DNA of 64,000 nt from Amphiduros pacificus (Eukaryota; Annelida; Polychaeta; Phyllodocida; Hesionidae), in NCBI GenBank assembly GCA_949316495.1, contig OX439002.1, positions 11,960,001 to 12,024,000 of the forward strand. The letters run 5' to 3'. How positions within the stretch are numbered: position 1 is the first letter of the stretch; each line of letters opens with the position of its first letter. Below are positions 27,301 through 39,300 of the stretch, piece by piece. Both the position numbers and the translations under genes were made by a program. The notes under the pieces were generated by a model. It made no database searches, was not told the DNA's origin, and worked only from the letters and a program-made list of their open reading frames with translations.

Positions 27301-30300
27301 CCCTGAACTGAACTTTATGTTTTGGACAGTCTCATGGTTCAATCTGTCAGAGTCATTCCCAAACTCTCATCCATCACTCAAATACCAAACAGTAACTTAA
27401 TCTTGCAATGGATATTTAACCTAAAATATCATATCTTTGTAGAATAACATTAATTTCCATGATATCAAAAATGGATGTAAAAATACTAGATAAAATAAAA
27501 AAATAAAAAAATAAAAAATGACCCACAATATAAGTATATGATATGTGATATCAATAACTGTATAATGACATGGGGAGACTGTACTGCGAGTGTATGTGGT
27601 GGCATGGGGAGACTGTACTGCGAGTGTATGTGGTGGCATGGTGAGACTGTACTGCAAGTGTATGTGGTGGCATGGTGAGACTGTACTGCAAGTGTATGTG
27701 GTGGCATGGTGAGACTGTACTGCAAGTGTATATGGTGGCATGGGGAGACTATACTGTGAGTGTATATGGTGGCATGGGGAGACTATACTGCAAGTGTATG
27801 TGGTGGCATGGGGGGACTATACTGCGAGTATATGTGGTGGCATGGGGAGACTACTGCGAGTGTATGTGGTGGCATGGGGAGACTGTACTGCGAGTGTATG
27901 TGGTGGCATGGGGAGACTATACTGTGAGTGTATGTGGTGGCATGGGGAGACTATACTGCTAGTGTATGTGGTGGCATGGGGAGACTACTGCTAGTGTATG
28001 TGGTGGCATGGTGAGACTATACTACTAGTGTATGTGGTGGCATGGGGAGACTATACTGCAAGTGTATGTGGTGGCATGGTGAGACTATACAGCGAGTGTA
28101 TGTGGTGGCATGGGGAGACTATACTGCTAGTATATGTGGTGGCATGGGGAGACTATACAGCGAGTGTATGTGGTGGCATGGGGAGACTGTACTGCTAGTG
28201 TACGTATGAGATGGCATGGGGAGACTGTACTGCTAGTGTATGTGGTGGCATGGGGAGACTATACAGCGAGTGTATGTGGTGGCATGGGGAGACTGTACTG
28301 CTAGTGTATGTGGTGGCATGGGGAGACTGTACTGCTAGTGTACGTATGAGGTGGCATGGGGAGACTGTACAAGAAGTATATATGATGAGATGGGGAAACT
28401 ATAAAGATAGTGCATGATAACATGGGGAGACTTAACAGGTACATTATGTAATGGCATGAGGATGTGTATTTATCATATGTCTAGCACTGTATAATGTGGG
28501 TGTGATGAGGCTGTCTACTTGTGCAGGTAGCTACTATGGCAATGCCCTCATCCATCACCTGGCCTATAAATACTTAATACAGGCTGCCACCCAGACACAG
28601 TCTCTACTCAGACATGCTGGATGGCTATTGATCCACTATTGATCCACTGATACAACTGCTGATGGAGACGATTTCATGCATGATAAAGACCAATATTTTT
28701 ATCATCTTTGTAATCGGTGACAATTCAATCTTGGGCTTTTTGGTGGTGGGGATGTTACACAATTAATGTGTGACCGTGCCAGCACTGTGGTTGTATCGAC
28801 AGCCATCAAACTGTCTCAACTACTTGCACCTTGCCCAGACCTGACCTCACACAGGTAGATTGCATTCTCTAAGTGCTGCCTGTCTGGGAAACATGATGCT
28901 CCTCTATTGTTTTAAACCAGTAGTGAAATGAAAGTTTCAAGCAGAAAATAATTATAAATGTCTCAAACTATCAGGCATTGTCTGTCCAGCCCCTGTCTGT
29001 ACAAACAAGTGCCAAACTTGAATAATCATATAGTTTATAAAGATTAAATATCATAATGCGTGCCACTGTCATTGTTTAAATATAATAATTTAATCCCGAC
29101 ATCAAATATGTCTTTAGAAGAGCAAGGCAACTGACAAGCCCTAGACGTTACCACCAGTTGCTTGTCAAATGATGACATATTAAAATGTCAAGGTTATTGG
29201 CCACACTCTAAAAGAGTATTAGAAAGAGCACTGGCTCTAAGTCCCCAGCACTTTGGACACAATAGATGTTTATGGTTGGGGGAATGTCTGAAAAAGGTAG
29301 TGTTAAATGTGGAAAATAAATCCAACAATAGCAAGAGTAACAAAAAACACAGACACAAGTACACCGCAAAGACAGATGATGGTTGCCATGGCAACACTAT
29401 TGCCATGGCAACACTATTGAGCAATCACAGCCATAACATAAACAGATTGGGGGAAGGTCCCCAGAGGTGCATGTGTGCAATATTTAAGGAGTGCATGTGT
29501 GTAATATTTAAGCTAAATGTTAAACTGTTTTGGCTGTATGGCACTCACAAGTCTGTATGGTGCACACAAGCCAAGTTGGGAACATAACTTGACTAATACC
29601 TGGCATTATCAAATCATTTCATGATGATAACTTTCTTCAAAACAACATTACAGCCAGCTGACCTTCCCCAAACAACAGCAATGGCTTTCTTAGACAGTGG
29701 ATATTTTTTAGTTCTGATGATTCAAAATTCATAAGGGCATTGTATTCACAAAGTGTACATCTTATAAATCCAGCAGCAGTTGATCACATGACACTACTTA
29801 GTAGCTTATTTTAGCACTCAAGATTTATGTAGGTCAGTCATTTGTTATTTGGCAGCTTTCAGTATATTTGTGACTAAAACACAGCAAAAGTAGGTGATGC
29901 TATTTTGAAGTCTGTGACCTTAGAAAGAAAGGTCATGTTTGAGAATCCCAATTGTGGGCCTTCGTGAGGTGAATGTATGGTAGAAATCTTGAGACTGTAT
30001 CTGAAATAGCTAATGACATATAGCAGAATTTCAAAGTCTTGGGCAACAATTTGGTACCTGAGGTCATCAATACTGAAGTGGTTATAAGTGTTCACCAAAG
30101 CATGACTGCTCACTGAAGCATGATTTTTTTTACACATTTTCACCAAGTTTCTGGGATACTGTATGACAGCCAAGATGAAAGAAATGTCAATGTTTTTTTC
30201 TGCAAAATCTTGAATTGCTCACTGAAGTGTAACTTTTAACTGAAACATGACTTTCATATATATGAGATCATATCATGAAAAATCAATCATTTAGCTTCAC

Positions 30301-33300
30301 TGGCGATGGAAAAAAGATATCCATAAAAGCACTTTGAGCATCTGTGAACAGCAACATATATGTTTCACTGAAATATTGATATTTATTCTCTGTTGTCTCA
30401 CTTGCCATGTTGGGGATATTGCTCTCCTTTCAGGTTATATTAAATGCCTAAATTATGTGTTAAAATGGCACAATCTGTAGTGAGAATTAAATCCAGCATT
30501 TAAGAGTTACTTTCCAATTGGGTTAAAAAACATAGGCATCAGAGATGCATCAACCCTCAGCCCTGGTAACTCATTGCACAACATTCGCTCCACACAATAT
30601 TTGTGAACAAAACGTCACTGCACCAAGGCAAATTGGTGCAGGGGTAAAAAACCCATAAAATCTACTTCCTTTGATAGCTTAGGTGTGTCAAGTATCATGA
30701 AACTGTCATCATTTACTCTAGAATTATTGATATGGGCCTGTGACCTTGAAAAGCAGGTTAAGGTCACCGTCCATCAAACTCATCTGGAGTCTTCCCAGAT
30801 TCTTATGTGTGTCAATTTTCATGAAGCTGCCATCATTTGTTCTTAAGTTATCACGATGACAAGGATGATTTCACATAATTGTCCCTGTGACCTTGAAATC
30901 AGGTGAAGGTCATGTTCCATCAAGAGAAGTCTGAGGTCTTCACCAGATGCTTGTGTGTGTCAAATCTCATAAAGCTGCCATCATTCGTTCTTGAGTTATT
31001 GCGATTCTTGGGATTTCACATAATTGTCCCTGTGACCTTGAAAAATAGGTCAAGGTCGCCGTCCACCTAACTAGTCCGAGGTTTTCACCAGATGCTTATG
31101 CGTGTAAAGTTTCATGAAGCTGCCATCATTTGTTCTTGAGTTATCATGATGACAAGGATGATTTCACATAATTATCCCTGTGACCTTGAAAAGTAGGTAA
31201 AGGTCATGTTTCAAAGAAAAAATTCTGAGGTCTTCACCAGATGCTTGTATGTGTCAAGCTGCCATCATTCGTTCCTGAGTTATTGCGATTCTTGGGATTT
31301 CACATAATTGTCCCCATTACCTTGAAAAATAGGTCAAGGTCGCCATCCATCGAACTCATTCGAGGTTTTCACCAGATGCATATGTGTGTCAAGTTTCATG
31401 AAGCTGCCATCATTTGTTCTCGAGTTATCGCGATGACAAGATGATTTCACATGATTGTCCCTGTGACCTTGAAAAGTAGGTGAAGGTCATGTTTCATAGA
31501 TAAAATTCTGAGGTCTTCACCAGATACTTATGTGTGTCAAATCTAATAAAGCTACCATTATTCGTTCTTGAGTTATTGTGATTCTTGGGATTTCACATAA
31601 TTGTCCCTGTGACCTTAGAAATTGGTCAAGGTCGCCGTCCATCGAACTCGTCCGAGGTTTTCACCAGATGCATATGTGTGTCAAGTTTCATGAAGCTGCC
31701 ATCATTTGTTCTTGAGTTATCGCGATGACAAGATGATTTCACATAACTGTCCCTGTGACCTTGAAAAGTAGGTGAAGGTCATGTTTCATAGAAAAAATTC
31801 TGAGGTCTTCACCAGATACTTATGTGTGTCAAATCTCATAAAGCTACCATTATTCGTTCTTGAGTTATTGTGATTCTTGGGATTTCACATAATTGTTCCT
31901 GTGACCTTGAAAAATAGGTCAAGGTCGCCGTCCATCGAACTCGTCCGAGGTTTTCACCAGATGCATATGTGTGTCAAGTTTCATGAAGCTGCCATCATTT
32001 GTTCTCGAGTTATCACGATGACAAGATGATTTCACATAATTGTCCCTGTGACCTTGAAAAGTAGGTGAAGGTCATGTTTAATAGAAAAAATTCTGAGGTC
32101 TTCACCAGATACTTATGTGTGTCAAATCTAATAAAGCTACCATTATTCGTTCTTGAGTTATTGTGATTCTTGGGATTTCACATAATTGTCCCTGTGACCT
32201 TAAAAAATAGGTCAAGGTCGCCGTCCATCGAACTCGTCCGAGGTTTTCACCAGATGCATATGTGTGTCAAGTTTCATGAAGCTGCCATCATTTGTTCTTG
32301 AGTTATCGCGATGACAAGATGATTTCACATAATTGTCCCTGTGACCTTGAAAAGTAGGTTAAGGTCATGTTTCATAGAAAAAATTCTGAGGTCTTCACCA
32401 GATGCTTGTGTGTGTCAAATCTCATAAAGCTATCATTATTCGTTCTTGAGTTATTGTGATTCTTGGGATTTCACATAATTGTTCCTGTGACCTTGAAAAA
32501 TAGGTCAAGGTCGCCGTCCATCGAACTCGTCCGAGGTTTTCACCAGATGCATATGAGTGTCAAGTTTCATGAAGCTGCCATCATTTGTTCTTGAGTTATC
32601 GCGATGACAAGGATGTTCGCTACAGACATACATACAGACATACATACATACATACATACATACATACCCACGCCAGGAGTACTGCAATACCCTCAGCCTG
32701 ATTACATCAGGGGCTGAGGGTAAAAAGAAGGGAAAATAACTCCATTATTTCTGCATGCCTGTCTGGTTTGCAGAAAGGGTGATGTCATCATGAGGGATTC
32801 CCCCAGAGTGGGTGATTAATTAAGATTCAGTCTTCCCGATAACTGCCGGACCGCCGGTCCTGACCGATATTTTTTGCCACGGTCCGGCATCTTTTCCGCC
32901 GAAGTCGGACCTCATGTCCGACGTGTATTTTTGTGAAAATTCTAACTTTTCTCAAAATTTATCCCTCGACATAGACATTAATAACATGTCCATATATATG
33001 GACAGTAAACCAGCTCGCAGGTGCCCGTATGCCTTTGCCCGGAATTCCGGTCACACGTCACTGGAACTTGTGGTTGTTGTTTAGGGTTTCCCTGTTCTAT
33101 ATTTATGTCAACCAATCAGAGCAAACCCTCCATAATAGTGACATTATTCGCCCACTGCACAAACCCATTACAACGAGATGTCCTTGATAGTCCAATATAT
33201 TGGACTGCATAGTCTATCCCTCGACAAGTTCGGCAGTCATTTAAAAAGTAAAACGTAAATATGAAGTGTCAGGGATCCATCATTGCGCAATACATTAATA

Positions 33301-36300
33301 TTTTCAATACAAATGAATAGCGTCCGATCATTTTCGCGCCAAAAATAAGAGCCTGTCCCCGTCACTTCCGGTTTTCGTAATGGCGACCTCGTGTCTTATA
33401 TGCGTAGTTTAGCATTGTTAAACACGCATTTTCTCTGACTTGTGCATACTTTAAACTTATTGAATGAAGGCGGACTGTTGCCGACACGTGTCAGAATATA
33501 TCTACGTGTAAATTAAACAAAGATTTTAATTGTATCGCCGTTTGAGAAACTTGTACCTGGACAATATGAGCGTATTTACTTTTCACGCTTTTTTTTCGGT
33601 CCGGGAAAAATGCTTTCGGTCCGGGAAAAAAGTCAACTTTATCGGACCGGTGTCCGTTGAAGGTCTGGTGACTATCGGGAAGACTGAAGATTGGTGTGAA
33701 AGATGCTTTGATTTGTATGTCAAGATGAGATATAGTGGGAATAAGCTGAGGAGTTGGACCAAAAATGGTAACACTAGATATAATGAAAAAACACATTTAT
33801 AAAAAATACATTACACAAAACTTGGTATTAGATAACTGCAAGTCTCAATCTGCCCATGGGACTTAATAAAGGTGTATTCTTTACTGGGAACAGAAAATCA
33901 AGTCTGTAATGTAGTATGATTATTGAATTCTGGTTCCATATATCAAACAGGCAAATTATCTTAATGATGGGTAATTGTATTCCCCGCACATATTGCGCTT
34001 TATTGGTTTGAAATGAGGCAACTCCATTATTATGACAGAGCAGCTAAGATTCCAAGTAGAGGCAAAGGAAAGCTGACTGAATGCGAGGCAAAGTAGCATA
34101 TATACAATAGCAGAGGAGCTACTATGATAGAATGGAGCTGGCTAATGACGGATGACTTGGCACTCTGGGAGTGTTATCTGATGTCAGGGCAATTGGGACT
34201 TGTCCATGAGTTTTGGCATTCACTGCATCTTGGCTTCTGTGTGCATGATCAGTCAGAACCAAACATCTATTTGGTCATGAATAATTTTGATTAAAGATTT
34301 TATGCATTGACATTGCATGACCATATTGTGCGATACATAAGGAAGGAAGCAAGAAGAAACAGTGCCACGCATCGGTCGTTCGTGACCAGATGACGACCAA
34401 GTCATGATATTATTTTGCCTCATATAAAATGGGACCAATTTGATGATGAACCCTGTCTGTTGATAAAACTTCAAGCAACCCAGACTTCTTTAAGTACATT
34501 TGTGAAAATCAAGATGACACAAGAAGATGAGAGAAAAATAATTCTCCAAAGACCCTGAAATGAATTTGTTAGTTTTTACTTCCAAGTATGTGGAAATATC
34601 TGTGGCAACCTTGGCTGACAGACAAGGTGTGAAGGGAATACTTTTACAGACATAGGTCTCTCTTTCACACTTTGCACCATGGCAACAAGGCTACTGCTGA
34701 TAACAAGCAGTTGGTCTTAAACATATATTTGGTGACAAATTAATGAAACTAAATAGGGTCACGCAGGGGACCATTTGGTTAACTGTGCTACTGTGAGATT
34801 TGGCTTGGCCCTGTTTTTGTACCGAGTCCAAAATAAACATACTAGGAGTGCAGGGGTGGGTGGATATGGGTGAGGTTTTTTTGTTTAATTGGTTTTCACC
34901 TATTACAAAAACCTACTGCATCTGACATTCGATTTGCTCTACCTTTATTTATATGTGATAAGTTATTGAGGAAACTGAAGTAGAAACCTTCCACTTGATT
35001 TTATTTTTGAATGCTCCATATTCAAATATCATTTAAAAATAACAAACTAAAGACACAATCTTTTAAACTTTGCCCATCTAGACTTGAGAGACTTGCCTTG
35101 TAAAAAAAGACTATTGAAGTTGAGGGTTGTAGCTGTGCTCACACAATCAGTTTCTACTTCATTTGAAGCACACAAAAATATGTCAGAAATCTTCTGAACC
35201 CATAATGAGAATAAATAACAATTTTGGCCTTTTTTTGTAACACGGATGGTTCCTTTTTTGACAATGATTGCCAACAGGCAATCATTGTCAAAAATAGGAA
35301 CTATCTGTGTTATTCTGTGATCGGTACGATCATGGGAAATGCGTAGTCATATCCTGTGGGTTGTAATTCGTTTTTTTCTGTGGTCATTATTGTTAAAGCA
35401 ACTGACGCCACTGTGGAGTGTTCGTCGTGTGCATGCGTAAATTAGACTGGTGCCGCCCTCTTTTCTTTACATTCGGTAGGGGACCAGTCTAGTATTCGGC
35501 GTATGAATACAAAAGAAAAGAAGTGCGTGATGTAATCAAAGCAGAACATTCAAAACTATGTCATCGTGTTCGCCCATCGTTTCATAAAATTATCTTTTTA
35601 AATTGCTTGAAAATGCTTCCCAATCGCTAGAACAAGGAATTGTCAGTAAGTTTTATTCAAATTTGGTGTAAATCGGACAATTAGAACAGAAATAACATGC
35701 AAAAGTCTGATCGATGATTTGCGGTTAGCGCCTGAGCGATAATATAGCAACTTACGCAATCAAACCTGAAAAGGCACATCTTTGCATACAGTAGTGCTAA
35801 AAAAATCGTTCATATACCAAATTAAATGTTTTCAAAAGAAAAATAAAGATAATTTCAACTGCCCCATCAGTTTGCAATAATTATTTCATTTTGTGTTTTT
35901 TTTTGTTTATTTTAATTTTTGTTTGTTGTAATTTTTGTTTTGTTTATTTTAATTTTGTTTTGTTTGTTGTAATTTTTGTTTCGTTTATTTTAATTTTTGT
36001 TCTGTTTGTTGTGAATTTTGGTTTGTTATATTTTTTTTCCCATCCGTGTTACATGTGGATCACCACTTTTTCTTGTGTAACTGATGACAGTGCAGTAGAC
36101 AACATTTGCATGCACACAGATATAGACCACCACGTGAGTGGATTATAAAAATATGGCATGGTGCTGTCAAAACTCATAAAACAAGAACATTATAAAATAA
36201 CTACCGTATTTACTTGAGTATAAGTCGAGGTTTTTTTCCAAAAACTCTTAGTTAATGTTTAGGGGGTCGACTTATACACGAGAGCAACCTGTGGACGAGG

Positions 36301-39300
36301 ATTTACGCCAAAAAATTACGACACTATGAGTTTTCATTACGAACATTCTTATTTTCGAAATAACGAATATCGGACATAAGGTATTTACCCAATATTATTT
36401 CGAAACACTTTGTTTTGACTTTGTTCTCACTGATTCCAATTATCAAGGACGTCACGTACATCGTGTTACGTTTTCGATGTGCGGAACACGGTAAATTTGA
36501 TGTGCGGCAACACAAAGAGAAGCCAGGGATCCATCGTTGCGCAATATATTAAATTTTTCAATGCGAGTTGATACACTCCATTTGTTTTCGCGTCAAAAAT
36601 AAGAGCTTGTCCCCGTCACTCCCGCTTTTTAAAATGACGACCTCGTATTGCGTAATTCATTTAAATGGATGAATGGTTTTGTTCTGTTCTTGACCTGCAA
36701 GGCATATTTTGTGTTAATGTTAATTTATCATTTAAAACGCAATTAAAATCGATCCACGTGTGAAAGCATTTCTGTCAACAAGGGAAGACACGACTCAACG
36801 CAACACGTGGTCGCAATTTTGAAAGGCGGAAGTGACGGGAAGAGGCTCTTGTTTTTAGCGCGAAAACGATTGTTAATATATTGCGCAATAATGGATGGTT
36901 TTGTTCTGTTCTCGATCTGCAAAACGTAATTTGTGATAATATTATGTATATACCTTTATTTATCATTTAAAACGCAATTAAAATCGATCCACGTGTGAAA
37001 GCATTTCTGTCAACAGGGAAGACAAGACTCAAAGCAGTGGAAACAAAGACGAAATGCAAAACTGTGAACGCTGATAATTGGAATCAGTGAGAACAAAGTC
37101 AAAACAAAGCATTTCGAAATAATATGTTTTAAATGATATATAAAGGTATTTACCCAATATACCTTTATATATCATTTAAGACGCAATTAAAATCGATCCA
37201 CGTGTGAAGCATTTCTGTCAATTTCTCAGGATCGCCATTTTGAAAGGTAGGAGAGGCTCTTGTTTTTGGCGCGAAAAAGATTGTTATCTGGTATTGAAAT
37301 ATTAATATATTGCGCAATGATGGATGGTTTTGTTCTGTTCTTGACCTGCAAAGCGTATTTTGTGTTTATATTGTGTATATGCTTTTATTTATCATATCAA
37401 ACGCAATTCTCCTGCAAATCTGCAAAGTCAATGATCACATGACTTGTGAGTCACGTGGCCAATCGATCCGCTACGTCACGGACATCGTATTTACGTTTTA
37501 CTTTTACTTCTATGTCTATTAAAATTATTATTTAAATATATCGCACAATTCAATTCTGCCTTTGATGTCACAAATTGTTCGAGAACAGAACAAAACCATC
37601 AATCCATTTAAAACGCAATTAAAATCGATCCACGTGTGAAAGCATTTCTTTCCAAGCGGGAAGACACGACTCAAAGCAGTGGAAACAAAGACGTATTGCA
37701 AAACTGTGAACGCTGATAATTGGAATCAGTGAGAACAAAGTCAAAACAAAGCGTTTCGAATAATAGACCAGTAATATTGGGTAAATACCTTTCTTTATCA
37801 TTTAAAACGCAATTAAAATCAATCTGTTGCGACTGATATTCGTTATTTCGAAAATATGAAGATCGTATTTACGTTTTACCGTATTTACTCGTGTATAAGA
37901 CTGCTAAGATCTTATATCGTAAGCATATTTAAGTTTCACTTTTAAAATGACCGCCAAGTTTCAGCTGAAGCTTGAATGGTAGCAGAGCCGATATCTCAAG
38001 AAAAACCAACTCGACTTATATTCGGAAATTGGTCTTTTTCAAGAAAAATAACCTCAATTTTGGGGGGGTCGACTTATACACGAGTCGACTTATACACGAG
38101 TAAATACGGTAATAAGATAAACCCAACAAGGCATTACAAAAATTAAATCCATAACCATTTTTTTTAATTAATGTAACATACTTCAAGAATGTACAGAAAA
38201 ATGAATGAATGGTGGATTACTCTCCTATGTTAAATGTAAAAATCCCAAATTTGGAGGTTCATTAAAAAAAAAATATCTACAAGTGACTGACATTTACTTT
38301 CCCAGAATACATACTGGTCAGAATGCATACTGTGTGTGAGATATATTAAAAACTTTCAGTTTTCAGTGAGGATTTAAATTTTGTCTCTTGGGACAATCAA
38401 CTGAAAAAACAGAAAGAAACAAAAGAAAAAGTGACAACAAGAAAATATGATTACCTGACTTACCAGGAGTATCATCTGAGGGTGGTACGACCGGAGGGGG
38501 AATGTAGCCGTCGGTGACGTTGCTATTACACATGTCACCGGTACAGCAGCAGAAGTGAGTATTGTTGTGGGTTGGAGGCTTGAGGGCGACACAGTCATTC
38601 ACATTATTACACACATCTCTATCCGGGTGATCCCAACAACCTGAAACAATCAAATAAAAACATTTGATAACACCTCAAAAGGCAGTCAACTCAGTTTTCT
38701 TATTATTTCATAAATAAATTTCTTTTGACAGTAAAATGTCACGAATCCTTGGAAAAAATGCCAAATTTAGGTCATAATGTTGGTTTGACATGCTTCTCTT
38801 TTGTCTTCTGCCAGGACAAAAGATGTCGTGAACATAAAAAAATAAATATTGATTTTAAAGACTGCAAATGAATGAATTGTTTTTATTACTCTGTTGGCAT
38901 GCAGCTACAGCCAAGTGGGTGATAAATAAGGAATGTGGGAAATATACACTATGTGCTTTATAAATCTGCTTCAGGCCTTAATTGGTGAAGCCTTCAACAA
39001 CCAGCACAAATGACAAAAGGAGCATGACAGACAAAATGAACAATGGCATGACTTCTTTTGGTCTAGCTTGCCTGTTATTCCCTGATATATGTTTGACTCA
39101 GCTTGCCACACATAAAACTTCTGTACATATATTAATTCTGAGACGGCTAATACCAAACATGTGATGGAAAGGTTGCATCAATATTTTTGCAGTAAATGGT
39201 TAACTGAAATGCATACAGTACCAAACCTAAGAACCTGCATAAGGTTCAAACATGATTACAGTCACATATGAAAACTGTATTAAATCAACAAGCATAAATC

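Larger units (their letters stand above)
18366..38463 (-). other. BMPR2 20-kb intron between ectodomain and transmembrane exons
   Basis: Bounded by GTAAGT at its 5' side and TTTTCAG at its 3' side on the - strand. It holds several minisatellites, two copies of a TA-flanked TIR element, an 859-bp TIR element, a Helentron/HINE-like composite and X-box palindromes, listed separately. Stretches 18366-19585, 24960-27566, 28440-29381 and 33693-35236 contain nothing I recognise. Confidence 0.85.

Noticed and set aside
27421-28417. Tandem Cys/Trp/Gly-rich frames
   Set aside because: By-products of the 34-bp minisatellite.
28560-28580. TATA-like word CCTATAAATAC
   Set aside because: AT-rich intron; no start site, ORF or other promoter sign nearby.
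29162-29587. 141-codon frame around the X-box palindromes
   Set aside because: No recognisable domain and no splice context; composition like surrounding intron.
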